DNA of 64,000 bases from Aestuariimicrobium kwangyangense DSM 21549 (GCF_000421525.1 NZ_ATXE01000002.1:679714-743713); one strand, 5' to 3'. Shown: positions 1 to 11,408, counted from the stretch's first letter. Program-made: numbers and translations. The notes: generated by a model not told the origin, from the sequence alone.

Positions 1-1
1 C

Positions 2-1372
2 TCGAACATCCGCCAGTCCGAGGCGGCCGGGATCGCGATCATCCACCAGGAGCTGGCGCTCATCCCCGAGTTGTCGATCGCCGAGAACATCTTCCTCGGC
101 AACGAACTCGCCTCGTCGGGAGTGATCAACTGGAACCGCAGCGAGCTCGAGGCGTCCAGGCTGCTGGCCCGCGTGGGTCTGGTCGAGAACCCCAAGACGC
201 CCATCAAGAACATCGGCGTCGGCAAGCAGCAGTTGGTCGAGATAGCCAAGGCGATGAGCAAGAACGTCAAGCTGCTCATCCTGGACGAGCCCACCGCCGC
301 CCTGAACGAGACCGACTCGGCCCACCTGCTCGACCTGCTGCGTGACCTGCGTTCGCGCGGCGTGACCTGCATCATGATCAGCCACAAGCTCAACGAGATC
401 ACCGCGCTGGCCGACTCGATCACCATCCTGCGCGACGGCAAGACCGTCGAGAGCTTCCCCGTGACCGCCGACATCGACGAGAACCGGGTGATCCGGGGCA
501 TGGTCGGTCGTCCGCTGTCGAGCCGCTTCCCCGACCACACCCCGAACATCGGCGAGACCCTGCTCGAGGTGCGCGACTGGACGGTGCGCCACCCGCAGGT
601 GCCCGATCGCCTCGTCAGCAAGCAGAACTCGTTCCACGTGCGCCGTGGCGAGATCGTCGGCTTCGCAGGGCTGATGGGTGCCGGTCGCACCGAGTTGGCG
701 CGGTCCCTGTTCGGCCACAGCTACGGGCAGTACGTCTCGGGCGAGGTACGGATCAACGGACGCCACGCCGACGTGAGCACCGTCAGCAAGGCCATCCGTG
801 CGGGACTGGCCTACGTCACCGAGGACCGCAAGACCCTCGGCTTCAACCCGCTCGACACCATCCAGGCGACCACGGTGATCGCCGACCTGGCCCGGATCAG
901 CAACCACGGAGTGGTCGACCGTGACCAGGAGGTGGCCGTCGCCGACGACTACCGGCGCTCGCTGCGCACCAAGACCCCCAGCGTCAAGGAGAGGGTCACC
1001 AAGCTCTCGGGCGGCAACCAGCAGAAGGTGGTGCTCGCCAAGTGGCTGTTCACCCAGCCCGAGGTGCTGATCCTGGACGAACCGACCCGCGGCATCGACG
1101 TGGGCGCCAAGTTCGAGATCTACGGGATCATCCAGAAACTCGCCGACGCCGGCAAGGCCGTGGTGGTGATCTCGTCGGAACTGCCCGAACTGTTGGGCCT
1201 GTGTGACCGCATCTACACCATCGCCGAGGGACGGATCACCGGCTGCCTGCCCCACGGGGAGGCGGACCAGGAGTCGCTGATGCGGCTGATGACCATCGGC
1301 ACCACCAAGACAGACGACAACGCCAAGGCCGAAGACCTGCTCGCGTTGACCAACGAGGAGCCCATCGCATGA
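2..1372 (+). CDS. mmsA: Monosaccharide ABC transporter ATP-binding protein (MmsA/XylG type), 5' truncated
   Basis: The gene enters from the left edge; reading frame 2 is open from the first base and starts inside the first nucleotide-binding domain (IIHQELALIPELSIAEN Q-loop region). Two ABC domains in tandem are visible: the first has signature VGKQQ and Walker B LLILDEPTAAL, the second has the family-typical weak Walker A GLMGAGRTEL, signature LSGGNQQKV and Walker B LILDEPTRGID. This is the CUT2/XylG-RbsA architecture that powers uptake of xylose, galactose or related monosaccharides. The stop codon overlaps the permease start (ATGA), so it is translationally coupled to mmsB. About 50-60 N-terminal residues, including the first Walker A, lie outside the window. 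Confidence 0.93.
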   Translation, partial: SNIRQSEAAGIAIIHQELALIPELSIAENIFLGNELASSGVINWNRSELEASRLLARVGLVENPKTPIKNIGVGKQQLVEIAKAMSKNVKLLILDEPTAALNETDSAHLLDLLRDLRSRGVTCIMISHKLNEITALADSITILRDGKTVESFPVTADIDENRVIRGMVGRPLSSRFPDHTPNIGETLLEVRDWTVRHPQVPDRLVSKQNSFHVRRGEIVGFAGLMGAGRTELARSLFGHSYGQYVSGEVRINGRHADVSTVSKAIRAGLAYVTEDRKTLGFNPLDTIQATTVIADLARISNHGVVDRDQEVAVADDYRRSLRTKTPSVKERVTKLSGGNQQKVVLAKWLFTQPEVLILDEPTRGIDVGAKFEIYGIIQKLADAGKAVVVISSELPELLGLCDRIYTIAEGRITGCLPHGEADQESLMRLMTIGTTKTDDNAKAEDLLALTNEEPIA

Positions 1373-2703
1373 AACTTCTGAAGGAACTGTTCTCCGGCGA
1401 CATCCGCCAGTTCGGCATGTTGTTCGCCCTGCTGGCCCTGGTGTTGTACTTCCAGTGGCAATCGGGGGGCAGGGTGCTCACCCCCACCAACCTGATGAAC
1501 CTGCTCAATGGCAACTCCTACATCCTGGTACTGGCCATCGGCATGGTGCTGGTGATCATCGCCGGCCACATCGACCTCTCCGTCGGCTCCGTCGCCGCGG
1601 TCGCCGGCATCTCGGTGGCACTGGTGATGAGGGACGCGCACCTGCCGTGGTGGGTGGGCATCATCATCGGCCTGCTGATCGGTGCCGTGATCGGTGTCTG
1701 GCAGGGATTCTGGGTCGCCTACGCCGGCATCCCCGCCTTCATCGTGACGCTGGCCGGCATGATGCTCTTCCGCGGACTCAACCAGATGCTGGGCAAGTCG
1801 AACACGATCCCGGTGCCGGCCGACTTCCAGCAGATCGGCGCCGGTTACCTGCCCGAGATCGGGCCGGACACCGGGTTCAACAACCTCACCATGCTGCTCG
1901 GCCTGCTGGCCATCGCACTGCTGGTGGTGTTCGCCCTGCGTCGTCGCGCCCAGCAGGCCAAGCTCGGTGTCACGCTTCGTCCCTTCGCGGTCACGGCGGT
2001 GCAACTCGTGCTGCTGGCAGCCATCATCTTCTTCCTCACCTACATGTTCGCCACCGGCCGTCCGGGTACCTCGTTCCCGATCTCGGGTCTGATCCTGGTG
2101 GCCCTCGTGCTGGTCTACAGCTTCGTCGCCGGACGAACCATCCTGGGGCGTCACGTCTACGCCGTCGGCGGCAACCGCCACGCCGCGCAGTTGTCGGGCG
2201 TGAAGACCAAGCGCATCGACTTCTTGGTGATGGTGAACATGTCGGTGCTGGCAGCGCTGGCCGGCATGATCTTCGTCGCCCGCTCCACCGCCTCGGGGCC
2301 CTTCGACGGTGTCGGCTGGGAGCTCGACGCCATCGCCGCCGTGTTCATCGGCGGGGCAGCCGTCTCGGGCGGTGTCGGCACCGTGGTCGGGTCGATGATC
2401 GGTGGCCTGGTGATGGCCGTGCTCAACAACGGCCTGCAGATGATGGGCGTCGGCGCCGACACCACCTCGGTGATCAAGGGCCTCGTGCTGCTGGTCGCCG
2501 TCGCCTTCGACGTCTACAACAAGTCCCAGGGCAAGCCCTCCATCACCGGCCTGTTGACCCGCGGGCTGCAGCGTCGCCAGTCGTCGTCCGACCTGCCCGA
2601 CCAGACCTCGCTCTCATCCGTCGACCAGCAGCCGAACGGACCCACCGGGCAGAACCCGCCCGAACAACCCCAGACCTTGGTCGGCACAGCCGCCGATCAC
2701 TGA
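1369..2703 (+). CDS. mmsB: Monosaccharide ABC transporter permease (MmsB/XylH type)
   Basis: A 444-residue integral membrane protein of the BPD_transp_2 family with about ten hydrophobic segments. The conserved permease stretch IIAGHIDLSVGSVAAVAGI lies near residues 63-82, and the second half carries AVFIGGAAVSGGVGTVVGS. It would form the membrane channel of the sugar importer with the ATPase encoded immediately upstream, whose stop it overlaps by four bases. The last ~50 residues are a hydrophilic Gln/Ser/Pro-rich tail not needed for transport in homologues. The substrate-binding gene follows at once, so all three belong to one operon. Exact sugar specificity cannot be read from the sequence. 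Confidence 0.93.
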   Translation: MKLLKELFSGDIRQFGMLFALLALVLYFQWQSGGRVLTPTNLMNLLNGNSYILVLAIGMVLVIIAGHIDLSVGSVAAVAGISVALVMRDAHLPWWVGIIIGLLIGAVIGVWQGFWVAYAGIPAFIVTLAGMMLFRGLNQMLGKSNTIPVPADFQQIGAGYLPEIGPDTGFNNLTMLLGLLAIALLVVFALRRRAQQAKLGVTLRPFAVTAVQLVLLAAIIFFLTYMFATGRPGTSFPISGLILVALVLVYSFVAGRTILGRHVYAVGGNRHAAQLSGVKTKRIDFLVMVNMSVLAALAGMIFVARSTASGPFDGVGWELDAIAAVFIGGAAVSGGVGTVVGSMIGGLVMAVLNNGLQMMGVGADTTSVIKGLVLLVAVAFDVYNKSQGKPSITGLLTRGLQRRQSSSDLPDQTSLSSVDQQPNGPTGQNPPEQPQTLVGTAADH

Positions 2704-2729
2704 TGCAACACACACCAAGAAGAGGAACC

Positions 2730-3824
2730 ATGAAGAAGTTCACGAAGGCCGCGGTCGCCCTGGTGGCTGCCGCCGCCCTTGCCCTCTCCGCCTGTGGCGG
2801 TCGCGAGGGCAGCGCCCAGCAGTCGAACTCGACCTCCGGGTTCGACAAGGGCTCCCTGATCGGCGTCGCACTGCCCCAGAAGACCTCGGAGAACTGGGTG
2901 CTGGCCGAGAACCTGTTCAAGGACGGCCTGGACAAGGGCGGCTACAAGGCCGACGTGCAGTTCGCCAACGGCGGCGTCTCGGAGCAGCAGAACCAGATCC
3001 AGGCCATGGTCACCAAGGGCGCCAAGGTGATCATCGTGGGTGCCATCGACGGCTCCCAGTTGGGCACCCAGCTCAAGGCCGCCAAGGATGCCGGCGTCAC
3101 GGTGATCGCCTATGACCGCCTGGTGAAGAACACCGACGCGGTCGACTACTACGTCGCCTACGACAACTTCAAGGTCGGCCAGCTGCAGGGCCAGGCCCTG
3201 CTCGACGGGCTCAAGGCGCGCAAGGGCAGCGGCCCCTACACCATCGAACTGATCGCCGGTTCGCCCGACGACGCCAACTCGCAGGTCTTCTTCGACGGCG
3301 CCATGAGCGTGCTCAAGCCCAAGATCGACGACAAGACGCTGACCGTCGGCTCGGGTCAGACCACGTTCCAGCAGGTGGCCACCCAGGGATGGAAGGCCGA
3401 GAACGCCCAGAAGCGCATGGACACCATCATGTCGGGCACCTACGCGGGCTCGACCAAGCTCGACGGCATCCTCTCCCCCAATGACACCCTTGCCCGCGCC
3501 GCGATGACCTCCGTCAAGCAGGCCGGCAAGGACGTCCCCGTGGTCACCGGACAGGACTCCGAGGTGGAGTCGGTGAAGTCGATCATGGAGGGCGCCCAGT
3601 ACTCGACCATCTACAAGGACACCACCGCGCTGGTGCAGCACTCGATCGTGATGGTCGATGACCTGCAGCAGGGCAAGAAGCCCGAGGTCAACGACGAGAA
3701 GTCGTACGACAACGGCGTCAAGGTGGTTCCGGCCTACCTGCTCGAGCCGAAGATCGTCACCAAGGACAACGCCGCCGAGGTCTACAAGGACGACAAGACG
3801 CTCGCCCCGCTGACCAAGGGCTGA
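2730..3824 (+). CDS. chvE: Monosaccharide-binding lipoprotein (ChvE-like)
   Basis: A 364-residue periplasmic-binding-protein type I lipoprotein. The signal peptide has a Lys-rich start, an Ala/Leu core and lipobox LSAC with Cys22 as the lipidation site. The mature part carries ChvE/XylF-like features: SLIGVALPQKTSENWV, a hinge at IIVGAIDGSQLG, and SPNDTLARAAM near the C-terminus. The start at 2730 is preferred because it follows an AGAGGA ribosome site and begins the signal peptide. An in-frame ATG at 2703, overlapping the mmsB stop as TGATG, would add nine non-signal residues. The protein should deliver sugar to the MmsAB importer. A perfect hairpin follows the gene and ends the operon. Confidence 0.92.
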   Translation: MKKFTKAAVALVAAAALALSACGGREGSAQQSNSTSGFDKGSLIGVALPQKTSENWVLAENLFKDGLDKGGYKADVQFANGGVSEQQNQIQAMVTKGAKVIIVGAIDGSQLGTQLKAAKDAGVTVIAYDRLVKNTDAVDYYVAYDNFKVGQLQGQALLDGLKARKGSGPYTIELIAGSPDDANSQVFFDGAMSVLKPKIDDKTLTVGSGQTTFQQVATQGWKAENAQKRMDTIMSGTYAGSTKLDGILSPNDTLARAAMTSVKQAGKDVPVVTGQDSEVESVKSIMEGAQYSTIYKDTTALVQHSIVMVDDLQQGKKPEVNDEKSYDNGVKVVPAYLLEPKIVTKDNAAEVYKDDKTLAPLTKG

Positions 3825-3851
3825 TCCAGTCCGGTCGTCAACCGAACACCA

Positions 3852-3890
3852 CGACGGGGGTGCGGAGCCAATGGCTCCGCACCCCCGTCG
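3852..3890. terminator. Perfect 18-bp terminator hairpin between convergent chvE and leuA
   Basis: Arms at 3852-3869 and 3873-3890 are exact reverse complements (left arm begins CGACGGGGGTGC) around a three-base AAT loop. There is no T-tract on either side. It lies between the ends of two convergent genes, so it probably terminates both. Confidence 0.8.
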
Positions 3891-3958
3891 CCCGTGTGGC
3901 CGTCGCCCCTGCCAGGTTCGTGGTGTCGTGTGGGGTCGGTGTGGACTTCGTCCCCCGG

Positions 3959-5861
<1,903 letters not shown>

Positions 5862-6006
5862 GGTGCCGACCCTACACCCCGCGTCTGCCAGTGGCCTGTT
5901 TGCCCGCGACCCGTCAGACCGCGAACCCTCCGGGACGACCGGTGGTTCCCGGCCCAGCTGCGGCGAGCACCGCCCGACTCGACCCTCGCCACGCTTGAAT
6001 GAGTGC

Positions 6007-7053
6007 ATGACGATGCCGCCCTCCCATCGATGGACCAGACGAGGCCTGCTCGGAGCGGCCGCAGCGCTGCTCAGCGCCTGCAGCCGACGCGGCTCCCAGA
6101 CCGAGACCCCCTCGCCCAGCGCTCCCCCGGCAACCTCCAGCGGCACTGCCACACCCAGCCAGTCGAGTTCCTCGGCCAGAGCGACCCCCACACCCAGCCC
6201 GACACCCACCGCCACCGCGAGCATCGCCGACGTGTTGCGTCCCGGGGTGGTCAACGTGCTCTTCCTCGGCAATGACTCACGCACCGACAACTGGTCGGGG
6301 CGTCCCGACGTGATCATGGTCGCCCAGCTCTCGGCCGACCGCACCAAGCTGGCGGTCGTCTCGATTCCCCGGGACACCTTCGTGTCGTATGCCGGCGGGG
6401 GCTCGGGCAAGATCAACGCGGCGCAGACCCGAGGTGGCACCGCCGGCATGGTCAAGACCGTGTCGGCGTTGTTCGGTGGGCTGCAGATCCACTACGTCGC
6501 CCAGACCGGGTTCGCCGGCTTCATCGCGATCACCCGCTGGTTGAAGGGCATCACGGTGACGAACCGTCATGCCACCACCGCCAAGGTGATCTCGACAGGG
6601 CGGGTGGTCTTCTTCAAGAAGGGACGGATCACCCTCGAGGGCACCGACGGGCTGATCTACGCGCGCGAGCGCAAGACCCTGCCGCTGGGCGACCTCGACC
6701 GGGCGGAGCGCCACCGGGCCCTGCTGCAGGGCATGATCAGTCGACTCAAGCAGCACGCCGCCACCGAACCTACGCAGCTGCCGATGTTGTTGCGCATGCT
6801 GCTGAAGAACACCAAGGTCAGCGGCGGCATCTCCGAGCAGAACGTGCTGGGGTTGCTGCCCGCGCTGCGGCGGGTCGACGAGCGGACGATGATCTCGCTG
6901 CAGGTGCCGATCCAGGGCTTCGCCATGGTGAACGGGGCGTCGGTCAACCGGGTCAACGCCGCCCGCATGCGGGCCCTCGGCGAGGCGATGCGCACCGCCG
7001 ATCCCGCTGCCTACGTGAAGCAGTACGGGCAGGGGTATGCACCCGGCGCGTGA
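6007..7053 (+). CDS. LytR-CpsA-Psr (LCP) family lipoprotein
   Basis: A 348-residue protein. Residues 1-25 form an unusual Tat-like lipoprotein signal (TRRGLLG, then LLSAC with Cys25). A Ser/Thr/Pro-rich linker to about residue 75 follows, then an LCP domain with VLFLGNDSR, SIPRDTFV and GKINAAQTRGG. LCP enzymes transfer glycopolymers from lipid carriers onto peptidoglycan at the outer face of the membrane; the conserved Arg of SIPRD and the Asp of GNDSR bind the pyrophosphate carrier. Most family members use an N-terminal transmembrane helix, so lipid anchoring is the odd feature. The gene is divergent from leuA and followed by an amidohydrolase. Confidence 0.8.
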   Translation: MTMPPSHRWTRRGLLGAAAALLSACSRRGSQTETPSPSAPPATSSGTATPSQSSSSARATPTPSPTPTATASIADVLRPGVVNVLFLGNDSRTDNWSGRPDVIMVAQLSADRTKLAVVSIPRDTFVSYAGGGSGKINAAQTRGGTAGMVKTVSALFGGLQIHYVAQTGFAGFIAITRWLKGITVTNRHATTAKVISTGRVVFFKKGRITLEGTDGLIYARERKTLPLGDLDRAERHRALLQGMISRLKQHAATEPTQLPMLLRMLLKNTKVSGGISEQNVLGLLPALRRVDERTMISLQVPIQGFAMVNGASVNRVNAARMRALGEAMRTADPAAYVKQYGQGYAPGA

Positions 7054-7126
7054 CCCGTGCGGGCCGCTCGACCCCATCGGCCCACCCTCTGGACGAGGTC
7101 ATCGGCGCTGATCCCGGTGGGTTTGA

Positions 7127-8662
7127 ATGACTGCCGTGACAGCCATCAGCCCGGCCCTCGCGACGCACACGGGCGACGCCCCAGACCTGGTGATCCGGGA
7201 CGCCCGAGTGCTCGACCTGGCCACGGGCCGAGCCTCCTCGCCGACCGACCTGCACATCGTGCAGCGCCGGATCAGCCGTCGTCCTGGACTGAGCCAGGTC
7301 GAGGAGGTCGACGCCGACGGACGTTTCGTCATCCCCGGCCTGTGGGATGCCCACGTGCACATGGCGCAGTGGGCGATGTGTTCGCGCTGGGTGAGCGTCG
7401 CGGACTCCGCGTCGGCCGCGGAGGCCGCCTCGATCGTCCGCGCCCACCTCGACCGCTCCCGACGGACGCTGGAGGCCGACACCCTGGTCGGATTCGGCTT
7501 CCGGGACTCCCGCTGGCCAGAGCCGCCGACCCTCGAGGTGCTGGACGAGGCCACCGGTCAGCACCCCACGGTGCTGCTCTCGGGCGACCTGCACTCCGCC
7601 TGGCTCAACTCCGCCGCCATGGCACGCCACGGCGTGACAGGCTCCGGCCACCTGGTCGAGGAGGAAGCGTTCGCGCTCACCCGCCAGCTCAACCACCTGC
7701 CCACCGCAGCCCTCGACCGCCGGATCAACGAGACCGCCAAACAGGCTGCCTCCCGCGGTGTCGTGGGCATCGTCGACATGGAGATGAGCTGGACCATGGA
7801 CGAGTGGCGGCGCCGCTTCGCCGAGGGATTCCAGACCCTGTGCGTGAGGCCCGCCATCTACCCGCAGTGGCTGGAACGAGCCATCGACGAGGGGCTGCAC
7901 TCCGGTGACCTGCTCGATCCCTCGGGGCTGCTGATCGCCGGCCCACTGAAGGTGGTCTCCGACGGTTCACTGACCGCGCGCACCGCCTACTGCTGCGAGC
8001 CGTACACCTCGTCCGAACTGGGTCGGGTCGATCCCGACCGCGATCGCGGGGTGGTGAACATCTCCACCGGCGACCTCGCCCACCTGATGTCGAGGGCATG
8101 GGCGAACGGCATCGAGTCGGCCATCCACGCCATCGGTGACCAGGCCGTCTCGCAGGTGCTCGACGCCTTCGCCGCGACCGGCGCCCGCGGCAGCATCGAG
8201 CACGCACAGTTGGTGCGTCCCTCCGACATCACCCGGATGGCCCAGCTGGGCATCCGCGCCAGTGTGCAACCCGCCCACCTGCTCGACGACCGCGATGCGA
8301 TGGACGACCTGTGGGCCGACCGCACGGCCAGCGCGTTCGCCTGCGCGTCGATGGCCGAGGCCGGGGTGGTGATGACGTTCGGCTCCGATGCGCCCGTGGC
8401 ACCGCTCGACCCGTGGCTGGCGATCCAGGCGGCGGTGACCCGCAGCGACGGCATTCGTGAGGCGTGGCACGCCGAGCAGTCGCTCACCGTCTCACAGGCC
8501 CTGTTGTCGTCCACCCGCGGCGTGGCCAGCCTCGTGCCCGGGGCGGAGGCCGACCTGTTGTTGCTCGACGAGAACCCGTTCGACGTGGCTCCGCAGCGGT
8601 TGGCGGCCACTCGTCCGTCGTTGACCATGTTGGACGGACGGATCACCCACTCCGGTCTGTGA
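7127..8662 (+). CDS. Amidohydrolase family protein (YtcJ-like)
   Basis: A 511-residue metal-dependent hydrolase of the amidohydrolase-3/YtcJ group. Visible elements are the N-terminal beta-sandwich start (LVIRDARVLDLATG), the metal motif GLWDAHVHMAQW, a later ligand region SAIHAIGDQAV, and the C-terminal FGSDAPVAPLDPW with the catalytic Asp. Members hydrolyse N-acyl or N-formyl groups on exocyclic amines, or act as aryldialkylphosphatase-like enzymes; the substrate here cannot be predicted. No signal peptide is seen, so it is cytoplasmic. It is 73 bases downstream of the LCP gene on the same strand and converges on era. Confidence 0.82.
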   Translation: MTAVTAISPALATHTGDAPDLVIRDARVLDLATGRASSPTDLHIVQRRISRRPGLSQVEEVDADGRFVIPGLWDAHVHMAQWAMCSRWVSVADSASAAEAASIVRAHLDRSRRTLEADTLVGFGFRDSRWPEPPTLEVLDEATGQHPTVLLSGDLHSAWLNSAAMARHGVTGSGHLVEEEAFALTRQLNHLPTAALDRRINETAKQAASRGVVGIVDMEMSWTMDEWRRRFAEGFQTLCVRPAIYPQWLERAIDEGLHSGDLLDPSGLLIAGPLKVVSDGSLTARTAYCCEPYTSSELGRVDPDRDRGVVNISTGDLAHLMSRAWANGIESAIHAIGDQAVSQVLDAFAATGARGSIEHAQLVRPSDITRMAQLGIRASVQPAHLLDDRDAMDDLWADRTASAFACASMAEAGVVMTFGSDAPVAPLDPWLAIQAAVTRSDGIREAWHAEQSLTVSQALLSSTRGVASLVPGAEADLLLLDENPFDVAPQRLAATRPSLTMLDGRITHSGL

Positions 8663-8698
8663 GCGGGTCGGGGCGGACGTGGCCGCAGTCGGGTGGCG

Positions 8699-9655
8699 TC
8701 AGAAGCCCAGCCGGTTGAGGAACTTGGGGTCGCGCTGCCAGTCCTTCATCACCTTGACCTTGAGGTCAAGGTGGACAGGGGTGCCGAGCAGCGCGGTGAT
8801 CTGCTCGCGGGCCTTCGTGCCGACCTCGCGCAGGTGTGACCCCTGGTGGCCGATCATGATGCCCTTCTGCGAGTCGCGCTCGAGCACCATCGAGGCGTAG
8901 ATGTCGAGCAGCGGCTTGTCCTGGGGACGATCCTTGCGCAACCCCATCTCGTCGATCACGACGGTGATGGAGTGAGGCAGTTCGTCGCGCACCCCCTCGA
9001 GGGCTGCCTCGCGGATCAGCTCCGCCACCAAGGTCTCTGTCGGTTCGTCGGTGGCCTCACCGTCGGGGTAGAACGCCGGGCCGGGTTCCAGCATCGAGAT
9101 CAGCACGTCGGCGACCTCGTCGACCTGCTCCCCCGACATCGCCGAGACCGGGACGATGTGCTCGAAGCGCACCTGGTGGGCATCCTCGAGGGCAGTGATG
9201 TCGAGCAGGTGCTGGCGCAACTGCTCCGGCCTGACCAGGTCGATCTTCGAGGCAATCGCCACCAGCTTGGGTCGACGGGGCAACTTGGCCAATTCCGAGA
9301 CCAGGTAGGTGTCGCCGGCGCCGATCTTCTGGTTCGCCGGCAGCACCACACCGACGACGTCGACCTCGGTCCAGGTGGCGCGCACGATGTCGTTGAGGCG
9401 CTCCCCCAGGAGGGTGCGGGGCTTGTGCAGCCCGGGGGTGTCGATCAGCACCAACTGGGCGGAGGGACGGTTCACGATGCCACGCACGGCGTGCCTGGTC
9501 GTCTGCGGCTTCGACGAGGCGATCGCGACCTTCTGGCCCACCAGCGCGTTGGTGAGGGTGGACTTGCCGGCATTGGGGCGACCGACGAAACAGGCGAAGC
9601 CCGACACGAAGGGCGTCTCGGTCCCCCGCTGGGCGGTCGGGGTGTGATCAGGCAT
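8699..9655 (-). CDS. era: GTPase Era
   Basis: A 318-residue ribosome-assembly GTPase that binds the 3' end of 16S rRNA. G motifs are visible: G1 GRPNAGKST, G2 region TTRHAVRG, G3 DTPGLH, and G4 as SKIDLV rather than the canonical NKxD. The C-terminal KH domain contains MIGHQGSHLREVGTKAR. The start overlaps the stop of the upstream CBS-domain gene by eight bases, showing coupling. It is the last gene of the phoH-ybeY-corC-era operon, whose members all act in rRNA maturation or membrane/ion functions. Confidence 0.96.
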   Translation of the reverse strand: MPDHTPTAQRGTETPFVSGFACFVGRPNAGKSTLTNALVGQKVAIASSKPQTTRHAVRGIVNRPSAQLVLIDTPGLHKPRTLLGERLNDIVRATWTEVDVVGVVLPANQKIGAGDTYLVSELAKLPRRPKLVAIASKIDLVRPEQLRQHLLDITALEDAHQVRFEHIVPVSAMSGEQVDEVADVLISMLEPGPAFYPDGEATDEPTETLVAELIREAALEGVRDELPHSITVVIDEMGLRKDRPQDKPLLDIYASMVLERDSQKGIMIGHQGSHLREVGTKAREQITALLGTPVHLDLKVKVMKDWQRDPKFLNRLGF

Positions 9656-10949
9656 GGGCGTTCTCCTCGGTCGGTTCGTCGTCCTCGGCGCGGCGCACCA
9701 GACAGGTGTCGATCTGGTGGCGGCGACCCACTTCCTTCTCGGCGGTGATCACCAGGCCCTCGTAGACGATCATCGAGCCCGGGATCGGCACCACCGACAG
9801 TTGCTTGGCCATCAGGCCGCCGACCGTCTCGACGTCGTCGTCGTCGAGGTGCAGCCCGAACAGGTCGCCCAGGTCGTCGATCGGCATCCGGGCGCTGATC
9901 CGCCAAGTGCCGTCGCCGATCTCCTCGGCCAGGGTCGGGTCGGCGTCGTACTCGTCCACGATCTCGCCGACGATCTCCTCGAGGATGTCCTCGATCGACA
10001 ACAGGCCAGCCGTGCCACCGAACTCGTCGACCACCATCACCAGGTGGGTGCGGGTGCGCTGCATGTCACGCAGCACCTCGTCGACCGGCTTGGAGTCGGG
10101 CACGAAGGTGACCGGTCGCATCACCTGCGCCACGGTCTCGTGGCGTCCGGCGTCGGGGTGGTCGAAGATGCGGCGGGTGGCGTCCTTGAGGAACAGGATG
10201 CCCTGCACGTCGTCGAGACCGCCGGCGCCCACCACGGGGATGCGGCTGATGCCCGAGCGCAGGCAGAGCGCCTGGCCCTGGCGCAAGGTCTTGTCGGCGG
10301 AGACCCACACCACGTCGGTGCGGGGCACCATCACTTCCTTGACATAGGTGGCACCCAGTTCGAAGACCGAGTGGATCATCTTGACCTGACCTGCCTCGAT
10401 CACCTCGTTGGCCTGGGCCAGGTCGACCATCTCCCTCAACTCGGCCTCGCTCGAGAAGGGTCCGTCGGCGAACCCTCGCCCGGGGGTGAGTGCGTTGCCG
10501 ATCAGGATCATCAGCTGCGGAATGGGGCCGAGGATGGCGTCGAGGAAGGTCACGGGGCCCGACATCGCGAGGGCGACCTGGTCGGCGCGCTGGCGCCCGA
10601 TCGTGCGGGGCGCGACCCCCCAGAAGATGAACGAGGTCACCACCATCGAGCCGGCGGCAATCAGGATCCGCTGCCAGGTCGGCTCGAGCTGCCCGTAGAC
10701 CACGAAGGCCACCAGCACGATCGAGACGATCTCGGCCAGGATGCGCACGAACATCGACGCGTTGACGTAGGGGGCGGGGTCGACGACGATCCGTTGCAGG
10801 CGGGCCGACCCGGGACGACCGTCCTCGACCAACTGGTCGGAGCGTGAACGGCTGAACGACTGCAGGGCGGCATCGGTCGCCACCAGGATGCTGGCGAGGA
10901 TGGCCGACGCCAGGGCGAAACCGAGCATCACCCAGTCGGTGGTGCCCAC
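9648..10949 (-). CDS. Hemolysin C/CorC-type membrane protein with CBS domains
   Basis: A 433-residue protein of the CNNM/HlyC-CorC family. An N-terminal DUF21 membrane domain (about residues 1-180, with several hydrophobic helices) is followed by two CBS domains (about 200-330; EVMVPRTDVVWV, RIPVVGAGGLDDVQGILF) and a C-terminal CorC/HlyC domain with HLVMVVDEFGGTAGLLSIEDILEEIVGEI in part. Relatives transport or regulate Mg2+ or Co2+. The gene lies between ybeY and era, its usual place in actinobacteria, and directly abuts ybeY. Confidence 0.9.
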   Translation of the reverse strand: MGTTDWVMLGFALASAILASILVATDAALQSFSRSRSDQLVEDGRPGSARLQRIVVDPAPYVNASMFVRILAEIVSIVLVAFVVYGQLEPTWQRILIAAGSMVVTSFIFWGVAPRTIGRQRADQVALAMSGPVTFLDAILGPIPQLMILIGNALTPGRGFADGPFSSEAELREMVDLAQANEVIEAGQVKMIHSVFELGATYVKEVMVPRTDVVWVSADKTLRQGQALCLRSGISRIPVVGAGGLDDVQGILFLKDATRRIFDHPDAGRHETVAQVMRPVTFVPDSKPVDEVLRDMQRTRTHLVMVVDEFGGTAGLLSIEDILEEIVGEIVDEYDADPTLAEEIGDGTWRISARMPIDDLGDLFGLHLDDDDVETVGGLMAKQLSVVPIPGSMIVYEGLVITAEKEVGRRHQIDTCLVRRAEDDEPTEENAHA

Positions 10950-11408
10950 TCAGGCCCCCGGTTTGCGCGACTGCCAGGCGGCGATGATGCGGTCGTTGAG
11001 GCCGAACATCACTGCCTTCTCCTGCGGTTCGGCATGGTCATGCCCCAGCAGGTGCAGCAGCCCGTGGATCAGCAGGTACTCCGCCTCGTCGTCGGCGGAT
11101 CGTCCGTTCTCGGCGGCCTGCCTGGCGGTCACGGTCGGGCAGAGCACGATGTCACCCAGCAGCCCGCGCGGGGGGTCCTGGTCGTCGGAGGGCGCCCGCA
11201 TCTCGTCCATCGGGAAGCTCATCACGTCCGTCGGTCCGGGCAGGTCCATGAACCGTTCGTGGTAGCCGGCCATGGTGTCCTCGTCGACGAGCAGGATGGA
11301 CAACTCCGACTGGGGGTTGATGCGCAGGTGGTCGAGTGCGAACGACGCCAGCGCGATCAGGCCCTGCTCGTCGGCAGGCTCACCCGACTCGTTGTTGAGG
11401 TCGATCAT
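10950..11408 (-). CDS. ybeY: Endoribonuclease YbeY
   Basis: A 152-residue single-strand endoribonuclease used in 16S rRNA 3'-end maturation and ribosome quality control. The zinc-binding signature HGLLHLLGHDH is intact, and the upstream TDVMSFPMDE matches the family. The start overlaps the phoH stop (ATGA at 11405-11408) and the end abuts the CBS-domain gene, so it is in the middle of the conserved phoH-ybeY-corC-era operon. Confidence 0.95.
   Translation of the reverse strand: MIDLNNESGEPADEQGLIALASFALDHLRINPQSELSILLVDEDTMAGYHERFMDLPGPTDVMSFPMDEMRAPSDDQDPPRGLLGDIVLCPTVTARQAAENGRSADDEAEYLLIHGLLHLLGHDHAEPQEKAVMFGLNDRIIAAWQSRKPGA

Noticed and set aside
1213..2181. Long open frames antisense to mmsB and many other genes
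   Set aside because: Their translations are His/Gln/Asp- or Arg/Ala-rich shadows of GC-rich third-position bias, without family motifs, and the opposite strand encodes clear conserved proteins.
1455..3824. A 789-codon plus-strand frame that would extend the ChvE-like protein upstream
   Set aside because: The first ~425 residues overlap mmsB out of frame and are compositional noise; a normal lipoprotein start with ribosome site exists at 2730.
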